From positions 3,880,001 to 3,944,000 of the forward strand of contig NZ_CP127389.1 in assembly GCF_030271835.1 (NCBI RefSeq): 64,000 nucleotides of DNA, written 5' to 3'. The DNA comes from Proteus appendicitidis (GTDB lineage Bacteria > Pseudomonadota > Gammaproteobacteria > Enterobacterales > Enterobacteriaceae). Of the stretch, positions 36,703-47,007 are shown piece by piece. The position numbers were made by a program, and so were the translations under genes. The notes under the pieces were generated by a model, which worked only from the letters and a program-made list of their open reading frames with translations, was not told where the DNA came from and did no database searches. Every line of letters begins with the position of its first letter. The first letter of the stretch is position 1.

Positions 36703-38220
36703 ATGAATCGAATCTCACGATTAACGGCTGATATTACCCGCGCCGATTTTGCTTTAACCCATCAACAGCAATTACTCCAATTGCTGACTCAACACTTTCC
36801 GACTAAGTATCGCTCTCTATTTGCGACGCCAGAGAAAAAGTCGGATGACGTGGTTGAATGGTATTCGCCTGTTTCTGGTAATCCTGTCGCTTTAACATCG
36901 TTACAAGGGCAAGAGCAGCAAGAAATAAGACGTATTTTAGATGAACGCCTTAACGATATTAAAACGCAAACGGCGCTATTAGCATCGCAAAATAGAATTA
37001 CGGATGAAGAGCGCCATATTTTAGATACGGCATCCACGCTACCTGATAGTGAAAGTGTCTATATTATTAATGGGCAACCCGTTATTACTTGGTGGCCACG
37101 CACAACACCATTACCACCCCCTATTGCACAAGTTACCGCAGGTGCAAGTGCCGCGGCTGCGGGTGCCGCACTTGCCAATATACCCGCCAAAACACGTAAC
37201 CGCTGGCTACGTTGGTTATTACTACTGTTATTCTTACTGTTTTTGATCTTATTGGCATCTTGGCTGAAAGGCTGTTTTGATCCGAAAGCATTTCCTCCTG
37301 TGGTTGAAGAGAAACCAGCCGTTGTCATACCGCCACAACCAGAGCCTGTTCCGGAGCCAGAGCCAATCCCTGAACCCGCGCCAGAACCTGAACCAGAGCC
37401 TGAACCTGTACCAGAACCCACTCCAGTACCTGAGCCAGAGCCAGCACCTAAGCCTGTGCCAGTGAAAAAACTCACTCCATTAGAAGCTTGTGTACAAGAT
37501 GAAGTGAAAAAAACGGGTGTGACAGAGAAAACGGCAAATGCGACTTGTGAAAACCGCTTAGCAAACAAAATTAAGCAAATGTGCCCTGCCGATCGCCCTG
37601 CGGAACTTGCGCCTCAAGTGATCCTCATCTTTGATGCTTCCGGCTCTATGGCGCTGAGCATGAGTTTAACAGAAAGTGATTTAGACTATATCGCTTCAAC
37701 TGGACAACTTTTCCCAGGTTATGATGCCGAACCTCGACGGATCACAACAGCAAGAAACGCAGCAATAAAAATCATTAATAACATTCCGTCAGATATGAAA
37801 ATTACCACCGTTGTGGCATCTGACTGTGGTGTGGTGAAATCCAGCCCTGCTTATGGCGGTAATGAAAGATCAAAATTACTCAGTTACATTAAGCGTATTG
37901 AGCCAGATAGTGGCACACCATTAGCCGAATCTATTAAACGTGCAGGTAATTTAATTAAAGGCAATAATCGTGACACTATTATTGTGTTGTTATCAGACGG
38001 TTTAGAGTCTTGCGATCAAGATCCTTGTGCGGCAGCCAGAACCTTAAAACGCGCTCATCCTCGTGCCGTCATTAATGTGGTGGATATTTTAGGTACAGGC
38101 GCAGGTAACTGTGTGGCGAATGCAACTGGCGGTCAAGTCTTCACCGCGCGTAATGCGAATGAAGTCAGTTTAATGACTCGAAAAGCGATTGAAGATTATA
38201 TTCCAAAGAACTGTAAATAA
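36703..38220 (+). CDS. Membrane-anchored VWA protein of the srf cluster
   Basis: A 505-residue protein. Residues 1-165 form an N-terminal domain containing WYSPVSGN and YIINGQPVITWW; one membrane span lies at about 168-188 (ending LKGCF); a Pro-Glu repeat spacer spans 208-253; and a periplasmic VWA domain starts near 305. The metal-binding DxSxS motif is intact (DASGS, 311-315), with Thr in SGTPLAES and Asp in LLSDGLES completing the site. Many cysteines in the VWA part suggest disulfides. The N-domain is a paralogue of the one in SrfA. It has its own terminator, 580 bases before srfA. Confidence 0.85.
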   Translation: MNRISRLTADITRADFALTHQQQLLQLLTQHFPTKYRSLFATPEKKSDDVVEWYSPVSGNPVALTSLQGQEQQEIRRILDERLNDIKTQTALLASQNRITDEERHILDTASTLPDSESVYIINGQPVITWWPRTTPLPPPIAQVTAGASAAAAGAALANIPAKTRNRWLRWLLLLLFLLFLILLASWLKGCFDPKAFPPVVEEKPAVVIPPQPEPVPEPEPIPEPAPEPEPEPEPVPEPTPVPEPEPAPKPVPVKKLTPLEACVQDEVKKTGVTEKTANATCENRLANKIKQMCPADRPAELAPQVILIFDASGSMALSMSLTESDLDYIASTGQLFPGYDAEPRRITTARNAAIKIINNIPSDMKITTVVASDCGVVKSSPAYGGNERSKLLSYIKRIEPDSGTPLAESIKRAGNLIKGNNRDTIIVLLSDGLESCDQDPCAAARTLKRAHPRAVINVVDILGTGAGNCVANATGGQVFTARNANEVSLMTRKAIEDYIPKNCK

Positions 38221-38248
38221 TGATTGATTACTGTTTCTAATATTTAAC

Positions 38249-38287
38249 TCACCCTCTTTGGTTTAACATTGAGGGTGAATTTTTTTC
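38249..38287 (+). terminator. Terminator after the first VWA gene
   Basis: 8-bp stem (TCACCCTC / GAGGGTGA) with a 14-base loop and seven T. Confidence 0.75.
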
Positions 38288-38803
38288 ACGTATCACGCGC
38301 ATTTTATTATTATATTGAAGTTGACAAGCGCTATATCTTATCTATTTAAGACCATTCTTTAATTAGGTGATTTTTTTCTTTTCTTATTCTCTGCATTATT
38401 CAGAATAAACCTATTTTGTGATTATTATCACAACAACCAGACGATCATTAATAGTCTGCCCTTTTATATTTTGTCTTTTTTTTCTTCTATTTCATTATTT
38501 TTTAATGTAAAACTCAATATCTCGGTGATTTAATCCATATATTTAAGAAAATATAGCGCAACCTGTAACATCATTATTTAATTATCCTAATCATCACCTT
38601 AATATTCCCTCTTTCACTCAAGAAAAATAAAAAAACCTTTAATAATAATCAGTTAATTAACCCGAAATAATCCGCTAGATAGACACCCAATTTCTGATAA
38701 TATAAAATGTATATTAATTTTATATCTTTATTTTTAGCCTTAAAGCCTATTTACGGATAAGCCAACTTACCCATAGATAATCTTGCCTAGCGGAATGATC
38801 GTC
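38288..38803. other. Long AT-rich leader before srfA
   Basis: About 515 bases without a gene. A TTGACA at 38321-38326 with a TATTTA 16 bases later could be a promoter, though it is far from srfA. The rest is AT-rich without clear repeats. A separate promoter for srfA onward is expected because a terminator precedes this stretch. Confidence 0.4.
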
Positions 38804-40279
38804 GTGAATAAAGCATTCTTACGAAGTGGTAAATTAGAAAATTACCTCCCTATGGGAGAAAATGGACAGGCTGTTTATATCTCTGCCCTGCAACTGCGTG
38901 AAACTCTGCGTTTAAGAGGAAAGGCACATATTTCTCAATGTCTTGCGATCCCTCAACCCAATGAAACGGGTGAGCGCATTGACTGGTATTCACCAATTGA
39001 CGGCTCTGTTATTCCTTGGTCTGCGGCTTCAGAAGAAGAGCGCACCGCCGCTTATACTCTACTGAAACAAAATCAAGATGACTTAATCGCCTTTAGCGAA
39101 AAAGAACAGCAAAGGGCTGGAAATAAAGAGAGTCAGCTTTTTGGCGCACTGCTCAGTAAAACTATCCAATTTCCTGACGAAAACCATATTTTTATTGTTG
39201 ATGGGCAGCCAATTATTACCTTTTGGGGCTTTGTCAGCGCTAATCAACAACTGAGAGTTGACCCTGTTGCTTGCTTAAAACCAGCTGTCGCGCCAATCGC
39301 ACCAACATCAACAGTGGTTCCACCAGCACAAGAAAAAGTCATCATTACTGAGACTAAACGTCCTTGGTGGCGTTTCTTATGGTGGCTGTTACCTTTATTA
39401 TTACTGCTACTCGCTATTTTCTTCTTAAGAGGCTGTTTCTCAACGCCAGCGTTACCTACGGTCGATATTAAAACGCCAGATATTGAAGCGCCTAAATTAC
39501 CCGATCCGACACTTGAAAAGCCGAAAGTTCCCACAGTAGTAACCAACGGTCACACCGTCGGTGTGCCAACAGGCACCATTCACACAGGAACATTAGGCAC
39601 TGTGGATGCGAATGGAAATGTGATTAATGGCACTGACGGTAACGGTGCGGTGGTTGATCCTAATACGGGCTTACCTGTAGTTGATCCTCAAACAGACAAT
39701 AACCAAGGTGCCTTACCTAAAGGAACATTACCTGAAAATGCACAACAGCCGGATGTACCACCGGTTGATCCTGCTGCACAAAATGAGCAACCGAAAACAG
39801 ATAACAACCCAAATACAGGGAATGAGAACAACACGCCTAACCCTCCTGTTGATCCCAATGCCCCACCCGATGTCACACCGCCTACAACAGCGGATAACAC
39901 AACACCACTGACTATTCCTGCGAATGCATTAGCGAATGGCTCCACTCAATTCCTAAATGGTCAATGGAAAGCTGGGGCGGGAATTCAAGACCAAAAAACA
40001 GGTAAACCACTGAGCCTGAATTACCAACTAGATAATGGTAAAGGACAAGTCGTAATGACACGCAGTGATGGCGTGACCTGCAAAGCGCCTGTCAACGCAG
40101 CCGTTAATCAAGGTGGATTAAATATTAATAACCAAGGTCAGGCTCTGTGTAGTGATGGTTCAAACTATTTGATGCCAAATATTATTTGCCAGCCAGGAAG
40201 CCAAAATATTGCTGATTGCCAAGGGAAATATGAAAACAGTCAGCCATTCCCATTATCAATGAAGCGGGAGAATAACTAA
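38804..40279 (+). CDS. srfA: SrfA-family membrane protein
   Basis: A 491-residue single-span membrane protein. Residues 1-150 are a cytosolic domain (GENGQAVYISALQLRETLRLRG; IDWYSPIDG; IFIVDGQPIITFWG), the span is at about 190-208 and ends LRGCF, then comes a long Pro/Asn-rich periplasmic spacer and a C-terminal domain with four cysteines (about 400-491). GTG 38804 is chosen because GCGGA lies six bases before it; an in-frame ATG at 38795 has no ribosome site. SrfA was named in Salmonella as an SsrB-regulated factor; its function is unknown. srfB follows after 3 bases. Confidence 0.8.
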   Translation: MNKAFLRSGKLENYLPMGENGQAVYISALQLRETLRLRGKAHISQCLAIPQPNETGERIDWYSPIDGSVIPWSAASEEERTAAYTLLKQNQDDLIAFSEKEQQRAGNKESQLFGALLSKTIQFPDENHIFIVDGQPIITFWGFVSANQQLRVDPVACLKPAVAPIAPTSTVVPPAQEKVIITETKRPWWRFLWWLLPLLLLLLAIFFLRGCFSTPALPTVDIKTPDIEAPKLPDPTLEKPKVPTVVTNGHTVGVPTGTIHTGTLGTVDANGNVINGTDGNGAVVDPNTGLPVVDPQTDNNQGALPKGTLPENAQQPDVPPVDPAAQNEQPKTDNNPNTGNENNTPNPPVDPNAPPDVTPPTTADNTTPLTIPANALANGSTQFLNGQWKAGAGIQDQKTGKPLSLNYQLDNGKGQVVMTRSDGVTCKAPVNAAVNQGGLNINNQGQALCSDGSNYLMPNIICQPGSQNIADCQGKYENSQPFPLSMKRENN

Positions 40280-40282
40280 TTC

Positions 40283-43267
40283 ATGTTAGCGCCACTGACC
40301 GATTATAAAGACAAAATTACCCTTATCCGAGACAGTAATATTCAGTTTCTGGATTTCGGTTTTAAGCTACCACAGCGCAAAGAGTACGGTGAGTTTGTTA
40401 AAAAAGGCGAAAACGGCCCGTTAATGCGACTCATCTATAATGAAAGAGACGATAACTATCTTTATCCTGCACCTAAAAATCAGCCTCAAACACCAAGAGA
40501 AGCTGAATTTAGTTTCTCCCTTGAAGAGTCATTAACACTATTAAATGACACATGGCTGCCAGTGCCATTTTTCCGTTTTAATCCACCACGCGCATTCTCT
40601 CAAGGCCCTGATAACTGGGTAAGAATGATGTTCCATCAACTGCCAGAGCCAGATGAAGATGGGCATACACACCGCGTTGTTGTGGCATTTGATACTCGTA
40701 TTGAGCCAAATCGCACCAATACCGCGTATCTGGCACCAAACGAAGAAGATGTTCGCTCTGGTGTTGCTTTTGCGCTGGCCTATTTAGGTTATGAAGTTGA
40801 GAACTTCCTTGAAACACCGTGGATTGATGGTTGGTTAAAGGAAGTCTTTAGCGAAAGAGCGCTGGCTGTCACCAAAATGTACCATGATGAACTTGAAGAT
40901 GCGCTCAAAGAGTTTCAACATCAGGCACATTATCTCAATTTACTTAATATTTTAGGTGAGAAACTACACTTACCTGAAATCAAAATTAACGAAACTAAAC
41001 CACAAGAGCCAGCGATTGAAGTTGATCTTATTCTTGATGTGGGTAACTCACGCACTTGTGGGATCTTAATTGAAGATCACATCAATGATAACAAAGGGTT
41101 AACGCAACTCTATGAAATGACTCTGCGTGATCTCAGCCACCCTTATCAAATCTATAATGAGCCATTTGAAAGCCGTGTTGAATTTGCACAAGCTGAATTT
41201 GGTAAACAAGATTTTTCAGTTAATAGCGGTCGTAACAATGCCTTTATGTGGCCCACGATTGGTCGCGTTGGTCCTGAAGCCAATCGCATGGCAGCACAAC
41301 GCTTAGGTACTGAAGGCTCTACGGGTATTTCCAGCCCTAAACGCTATTTATGGGATGACTCGCCGTATTCTCCGGGTTGGCGCTTTAGTCGCTCTTTTGG
41401 TCAAACAGACAGAGAGCCACTGGCGACCGCGGTTCCGATGACATACCTTCTAAACGATCACGGTGAACCGTTATTCCGTTTAGAGCCTGACGATCGCATG
41501 CCAGTATTTACGCCAAACTATACTCGCAGTTCATTAATGACCATGATGTTAACCGAAGTGTTAGCACAGGCATTAACACAAATGAACAGCCCAGCTCAAC
41601 GCCTTAAAATGAGTCACGCAAGTGCGCCTCGTCAATTGCGTAATATCATTTTAACGATCCCACCCGCGATGCCAAAACCCGAGCGCGCTATTTTTGAAAC
41701 GTGCATGGAAAACGCATTAGGGCTAATTTGGAAAGCAATGAATTGGGATCCCACAGACGAAAAACTGCGTTTTGATGGTAAAGATGAACAATGTCGTATA
41801 CCGATGCCAAACATCCATGTGAAATGGGATGAAGCCACTTGCGGTCAGTTAGTTTATCTCTATAACGAAACACAAATTAAATTTGGTGAGCGTACTGAAG
41901 CCTTTTTTGCCAGCCAAGTGCGTGAAGATAACCGCGCATTAACGGGTGATAGCACGTTAAAGATTGCCTCCATTGATATTGGTGGTGGAACAACCGATCT
42001 CGTTATCACACGCTATAAATTGGATACGGGTACAGGCAGCAACGTCAAAATTATTCCAACACAGTTATTCCGTGAAGGATTCAAAATTGCGGGTGATGAT
42101 ATTTTATTAGATATCATCCAGATTTGCGTATTGCCAGCATTACGCACCGCATTAACGGATGCGGGTATTTCTGATGCCGATGCGCTGATGTCTTCTCTTT
42201 TTGGGAGTGAAGGTTTAGATGCAGGGCAACAAGTGTTGCGCCAACAGCTTACCTTACAAATTTTTAATCCAATTGGATTGAAGATTTTAAGCCAATACGA
42301 AAACTACGATCCCTTAGTTCCTCATGAAGGCATTAACAGTACTTTTGGTGAATTACTTAACGTTCTACCGACAGAACATGTACGTCGTTATATTGATGAC
42401 GCAACCAATAAAGAGCTAGGTGGTGGCGACAGCTTCTCCATTTTAAATGTGCCGGTGCAAATTAACTTTGCGCAATTACATGCTGAATTTATTTCGGGTG
42501 AACGTATTAATATTACGCGTAGTTTAAAAGCGCTGTGTGAAGTGCTTTATTACTACTCCTGTGATGTTTTACTACTGACGGGGCGCCCTTCTCGTTTACC
42601 GGGTATTCAAGCGCTATTAAAAGTATTACAGCCTGTACCGCCTTCTCGTATTCTGCCATTACACGGTTACAAAACAGGGGGTTGGTATCCATTCAACAAA
42701 AAAGGTCGTATTGACGATCCAAAATCAACTGCGGCAGTTGGTGCGATGTTGTGTTTAATGGCTGAAAATGCACGTTTGCTTAACTTCTATTTCTCGACAG
42801 GTAACTTTAAAACTTACTCAACAGTACGTTATTTAGGGATGTTGGATAACAACAACACGATTTCCGATAATGACGTTTACTACCGTGATATTCAGGATAA
42901 ATTTGAACCTGATCCTGATACCTATTTTGAAGTCAGAGGCGGAATACGCTTAGGTTTCCGTCAATTGGATAATGCCCGTTGGCCTGCATCTCCACTTTAT
43001 ACTTTACGCATTAAAAATCCGAAATTGGCACAGCAACTTAGCCAAGAAGACAGCGTATTGCATATCAAACTTGGAGAAGAAAGAGGGGCTTCTGGCCATA
43101 ATGATGACAATAAATCTGAAAAACTACGTATTGAAGAAATGGAACTTATTAATGGCAAAGGTGGCGTTAATAAGAACGGTTTAAGCTTCAAACTCAATAC
43201 GTTAGCAGATAGTGGTATTGGTGAAACATCCTATTGGCTGGATAGCGGGAGTGTATTAGGTAAATGA
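40283..43267 (+). CDS. srfB: SrfB, Hsp70/actin-fold ATPase
   Basis: A 994-residue cytosolic protein of the virulence factor SrfB family. The ASKHA nucleotide site is unusually clear: phosphate-1 DVGNSRT (about residue 251), phosphate-2 DIGGGTTD (about 565) and adenosine motif LLTGRPSRLPG (about 764). The first 240 residues are specific to the family. No signal peptide or membrane segment. ATPase activity is therefore expected, but no partner or substrate is established. It overlaps srfC by four bases (ATGA), indicating coupled translation. Confidence 0.9.
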   Translation: MLAPLTDYKDKITLIRDSNIQFLDFGFKLPQRKEYGEFVKKGENGPLMRLIYNERDDNYLYPAPKNQPQTPREAEFSFSLEESLTLLNDTWLPVPFFRFNPPRAFSQGPDNWVRMMFHQLPEPDEDGHTHRVVVAFDTRIEPNRTNTAYLAPNEEDVRSGVAFALAYLGYEVENFLETPWIDGWLKEVFSERALAVTKMYHDELEDALKEFQHQAHYLNLLNILGEKLHLPEIKINETKPQEPAIEVDLILDVGNSRTCGILIEDHINDNKGLTQLYEMTLRDLSHPYQIYNEPFESRVEFAQAEFGKQDFSVNSGRNNAFMWPTIGRVGPEANRMAAQRLGTEGSTGISSPKRYLWDDSPYSPGWRFSRSFGQTDREPLATAVPMTYLLNDHGEPLFRLEPDDRMPVFTPNYTRSSLMTMMLTEVLAQALTQMNSPAQRLKMSHASAPRQLRNIILTIPPAMPKPERAIFETCMENALGLIWKAMNWDPTDEKLRFDGKDEQCRIPMPNIHVKWDEATCGQLVYLYNETQIKFGERTEAFFASQVREDNRALTGDSTLKIASIDIGGGTTDLVITRYKLDTGTGSNVKIIPTQLFREGFKIAGDDILLDIIQICVLPALRTALTDAGISDADALMSSLFGSEGLDAGQQVLRQQLTLQIFNPIGLKILSQYENYDPLVPHEGINSTFGELLNVLPTEHVRRYIDDATNKELGGGDSFSILNVPVQINFAQLHAEFISGERINITRSLKALCEVLYYYSCDVLLLTGRPSRLPGIQALLKVLQPVPPSRILPLHGYKTGGWYPFNKKGRIDDPKSTAAVGAMLCLMAENARLLNFYFSTGNFKTYSTVRYLGMLDNNNTISDNDVYYRDIQDKFEPDPDTYFEVRGGIRLGFRQLDNARWPASPLYTLRIKNPKLAQQLSQEDSVLHIKLGEERGASGHNDDNKSEKLRIEEMELINGKGGVNKNGLSFKLNTLADSGIGETSYWLDSGSVLGK

Positions 43268-45978
43268 ATATGATGGATGAAAAACAGTTAACAGCCAAAT
43301 GGGATGCCATTTATCAAGGTGCAGATAAAGCCATTGATTGGATAACTGCCGTAAGAGGTAATGCACCGCGTTTAAATACCGAAGCCGATAGCCTTATCTA
43401 TCGTCTGCGCCGTAGCCGTAATATGGCAAAAAATCTCAGTTTAGCGACACAGCGACCAATGTCTGTCGGCTTTTTTGGGCTATCACAGGCAGGAAAATCA
43501 TACCTGATTTCAGCACTTGCCGCAGGGCAAGAAGGTCGATTAAGAACAAACATGTCAGGCAAAACCCTTGATTTTATCGACCATATCAACCCACCGGGCG
43601 GCGGTAAAGAAGCCACGGGATTAGTGACTCGCTTTAGTCGCAATGCCACAAAAGGTACGCAAGAGTTTCCTGTCGAGCTGCATCTTTTTAGCGAAATTGA
43701 GATTGTTAAAATTCTCGCCAATGCTTACCTGTATGACTTTAATCAGGAAAAAATTGAATTTGAGTTAGATGACGAAAAAATTTCTCGTTTAATCAATTCA
43801 TTAAGCACACAACGCAGTGCAACACCTGTTGCGGGGATTACTCATGATGATGTTGTTTCATTATGGGATTATCTGCAACGCCATGCGGAAAAAAGCCAGA
43901 AAAAACTGGCGACAACCTATTGGCCTAAAGCGATTGAATTAGCGCCTTATCTCAGCATTGCGCAACGCGCTAAACTTTTTTCTGTTTTATGGGGTGATAT
44001 TGCAGAGCTGACATCCGCTTATCAGCGTTTTAGTAGCACACTCGCTTCTTTAGGTAATGCATCTCTTGTTTTGGCTCCGCTCTCTTCTTTAGTCAAAGAG
44101 CAAGACGGCGTGTTAGTACAAGAAGACAGTATTATGAACGTGGATATGTTAGAGCGTCTTAATACTGCCAATGATAGCCAGATCAGCATTTGCCCTGTTC
44201 ATGGTGATCGTATTGACGCCCCTGTTACCCTTTCGTTAGCAGAATTAACTGCGCTGACAGTCGAATTAGTCGTCCCGTTATTAGATGCACCAAGTAAAGC
44301 CCTGTTTGAACACGTTGAACTGCTCGATTTTCCGGGCTATCGCGGGCGTTTAGGGGTCGAAACCATGGCGGACGTACGTCGTCAAGTCAACGATGACAGT
44401 GCTAATCCGCTGGCACAGCTTATTCTTCGGGGTAAAGTTGCCTATCTGTTTGAGCGTTATACTGATAACCAAGAGATGAATGTGCTGGTGGTATGTACCG
44501 CATCAAACAAACAATCAGATGTGAAAGAAGTCGGTGCAGTCCTCACAGAATGGATCAATAACACGCAAGGTAAAGATGCATTAACGCGCGCTAAACGCCC
44601 TTCTGGCTTAATTTGGGCAATGACCATGTTTGATATGCGTATTACCAACTCTTTAACCATGAATGAAGCGTTATTACGCCAATCATGGGGTAAGGGTGGC
44701 ATGATCAAAATGGCCATGTTAGAGCGCTTTGGCCAATATGAATGGATGTCCTCAGATTGGATCAATGGCGAAGCCTTTAATAACACCTTCTTAGTGCGTA
44801 AACCGGGTGTACCTACCCCGTTTATTCAAATCAGTAATGGCAAAGAGACTGTCTTAAACGAGGACAGTGTTTCACAGCTACATCTGATGAAAAAAACGTT
44901 TACTGAAGACGAAACTGTCCAACGCTATATTCGAGAGCCAGACCAAGCATGGGATGCTATGTTGTCGCTTAACGATGGCGGTATGCAGCGCCTTGCGGAT
45001 TATCTTGAAACTGTCGCCTTAAAATCACTGAAACTTGAACGTATCAGCGAACAACTGCAAGAAATTCAACGCGATTTAATCGGTCATCATCTTGAAAAGT
45101 GGTATCAATCAGGCGGTGAAGAAGAGCTTCAAGTCAAACGTCGTAACGCAGCCACTATTTTACGCTTTATGCAAAGTCGCCCTTATTTACAAGGTGCTTT
45201 ACTGGAGCACCTATTGCCTTCGCGCAAATCACTCTACGACCTGTATATGCAAGAAAAAGAGGTTATCGATACGCTTTCAGATAACAAAAAAGCGACTCAA
45301 GCCCCTGTTTCTGCTTTTGCGGCTATAGAGCAACCGACTTTTGATCTCTTTAGCGATGCACCAATTTCTCTAGTGCCTGAAGAAGATGAAGCTCCTAAAG
45401 GTCACGGCAATGAGGTGACCTATCCTAAAAAAGTGATGGCATTATGGATAAATCATCTGCGTAGCCTGCCTGATAACAGTACCTTGTTAACCTATTTAGG
45501 CATTGACCAAGAAATTATGGTGCTGTTAGTCGATGAACTTATCACGGCAATTAATCGCCTTGGTGTTGAACAACGCATGTTGAAAACCCTTGCTGGCACC
45601 GAAGCCATTGCTCGTCGTGATGACTTAGCCGAACAGCAATCATCTCGTATTTATAATGTACTGGGTGATTTTATTACTTGGTTTAATTTCAAGGATAACG
45701 GTGTTGAGAAGCCAGATAGCAAAATCAATGTCGGTCATAAAATCTTTGAAAAACCCGATAACACGAGCGTGCAATGGGGTGATGATGAGCGTTTAGTCCG
45801 CTTACCTACCAACCCTGTTAACTACACTCTTTTATTTGTGATTGATTGGCTTATCGCCTTATCAGCGATTATTACTGAGAATGCGGGGCATTCTGCGGGA
45901 AGAGAGATCAGTGCTGAACAAAACGCACTATTAGGCCAAATAATTCAAACCATGAAATCATCCGTCGTGGAGTCATAA
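43264..45978 (+). CDS. srfC: SrfC, dynamin-like GTPase
   Basis: A 904-residue protein of the SrfC family. A G domain starts near residue 65 with P-loop GLSQAGKS (72-79) and G3 DFPG (about 354-357), spaced widely as in dynamin-like proteins with a large insertion; VVCTASNKQSD may serve as G4. The long helical C-terminal region would form a stalk. It has no strong membrane span, so membrane contact would be peripheral. Dynamin relatives reshape or fuse membranes, which is an inference here. The next gene starts 3 bases after it. Confidence 0.87.
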   Translation: MNMMDEKQLTAKWDAIYQGADKAIDWITAVRGNAPRLNTEADSLIYRLRRSRNMAKNLSLATQRPMSVGFFGLSQAGKSYLISALAAGQEGRLRTNMSGKTLDFIDHINPPGGGKEATGLVTRFSRNATKGTQEFPVELHLFSEIEIVKILANAYLYDFNQEKIEFELDDEKISRLINSLSTQRSATPVAGITHDDVVSLWDYLQRHAEKSQKKLATTYWPKAIELAPYLSIAQRAKLFSVLWGDIAELTSAYQRFSSTLASLGNASLVLAPLSSLVKEQDGVLVQEDSIMNVDMLERLNTANDSQISICPVHGDRIDAPVTLSLAELTALTVELVVPLLDAPSKALFEHVELLDFPGYRGRLGVETMADVRRQVNDDSANPLAQLILRGKVAYLFERYTDNQEMNVLVVCTASNKQSDVKEVGAVLTEWINNTQGKDALTRAKRPSGLIWAMTMFDMRITNSLTMNEALLRQSWGKGGMIKMAMLERFGQYEWMSSDWINGEAFNNTFLVRKPGVPTPFIQISNGKETVLNEDSVSQLHLMKKTFTEDETVQRYIREPDQAWDAMLSLNDGGMQRLADYLETVALKSLKLERISEQLQEIQRDLIGHHLEKWYQSGGEEELQVKRRNAATILRFMQSRPYLQGALLEHLLPSRKSLYDLYMQEKEVIDTLSDNKKATQAPVSAFAAIEQPTFDLFSDAPISLVPEEDEAPKGHGNEVTYPKKVMALWINHLRSLPDNSTLLTYLGIDQEIMVLLVDELITAINRLGVEQRMLKTLAGTEAIARRDDLAEQQSSRIYNVLGDFITWFNFKDNGVEKPDSKINVGHKIFEKPDNTSVQWGDDERLVRLPTNPVNYTLLFVIDWLIALSAIITENAGHSAGREISAEQNALLGQIIQTMKSSVVES

Positions 45979-45981
45979 TTC

Positions 45982-46998
45982 GTGTTTAATCCAGAATTAA
46001 AACCCGTACAACCTGCTCGTCCTGGCTTTGCGGTATTAAGTATTCGTAATTGGGAAGGTGACGCTTCCCCTGTTTATTTAAGCATTCAGCGTAACCAAGA
46101 TCGCTATTTCTTAAATGATAAAGGGGAATGGGTAGGTAATGCCTTTTTCCACCAGCTTTCACTAGAAGATGCTGATGACGGTTATCAAATCGTTCTTGAT
46201 AAAACGTTGGTTGATCCCCTTGTTAGCAACTTACAAATGGCGTATCAATTTACGTTAAAAGACGATAATGAAACACAAGATATCGGGCGATTACGTATTC
46301 GTGATGGCGTATTAGCCTCACAAGCACAAGGTCAAAGTGAAGCATTAAAATCAACGGCGACATTAGATAATCAGCCTGTTCCGCCTGCACCTATTGTTGA
46401 AGAAACACCACCAGAGCCAGAACCCGAACCTATCAAAACTGATGCTGAAGAGCCTGAGTCGATTATCCCTGCAATCAAAGTAGATGAACCGCCACAGCGA
46501 CCAACTCCACCCGCGCCGAAAAAATCAAAAATTGGCTTAATTTTAGCCATTATTTTGATCTTAATTTTAGCGGGTATCTTAACATGGTTCTTCTTACTAA
46601 GAGGCAATCCTGCAGGCGAGCCGGCACCACAACCAACACCTGAACCCGCCACTCCAAGTGTATGCAGTGTTGAAAACATGAAATCGGATACTGCATTAGC
46701 CTTTGTGCAAAATTGCATACAGAGCCAACCAGATAGCAAAACTATCCTTGCAACGATTGAACAAGCAAAACAGAACAATCAATGTGATGTTGCTCAGCGT
46801 TTATATGCTTATAAAGCCCAATCAGGTGATGTTGATATCGCACTGAATTACGCTCGTGAATACGATCCAGAAACCGCATCAGCACAAGGCTGCTTTAGTG
46901 CAGACAAAGAAACCGCCATTTATTGGTACGAAGCGGTTCTAAATCATGACTCACAAAACAGTGACGCCAAAGCGCGTCTTGAAGCTTTGAAAAAATAG
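45982..46998 (+). CDS. Single-span membrane protein with periplasmic TPR/Sel1-like tail
   Basis: A 338-residue protein starting at GTG 45982. A cytosolic beta-rich domain (1-115), a Pro/Glu-rich linker, one span at about 184-206 and a C-terminal periplasmic part (225-338) with CDVAQRLYAYKAQSGDVDIALNYAREYD and AIYWYEAVLNHD, which read like Sel1/TPR helices. It shares topology with SrfA and the first VWA protein. It probably links cytosolic SrfB/SrfC with periplasmic parts. Confidence 0.78.
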   Translation: MFNPELKPVQPARPGFAVLSIRNWEGDASPVYLSIQRNQDRYFLNDKGEWVGNAFFHQLSLEDADDGYQIVLDKTLVDPLVSNLQMAYQFTLKDDNETQDIGRLRIRDGVLASQAQGQSEALKSTATLDNQPVPPAPIVEETPPEPEPEPIKTDAEEPESIIPAIKVDEPPQRPTPPAPKKSKIGLILAIILILILAGILTWFFLLRGNPAGEPAPQPTPEPATPSVCSVENMKSDTALAFVQNCIQSQPDSKTILATIEQAKQNNQCDVAQRLYAYKAQSGDVDIALNYAREYDPETASAQGCFSADKETAIYWYEAVLNHDSQNSDAKARLEALKK

Positions 46999-47007
46999 GA
47001 AAGTCGC

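Noticed and set aside
37325..37464. Short tandem repeats that could suggest a CRISPR array
   Set aside because: Six-base Pro-Glu codon repeats inside a coding sequence, without spacers or cas genes.
37059..37568. 169-codon minus-strand frame, Gly/Ser-rich
   Set aside because: It is the complement of the Pro-Glu repeats of the VWA gene; low complexity, no ribosome site.
46371..46778. 135-codon minus-strand frame
   Set aside because: Complement of the proline-rich linker and membrane span of the srf-cluster gene; low-complexity Gly/Ser.
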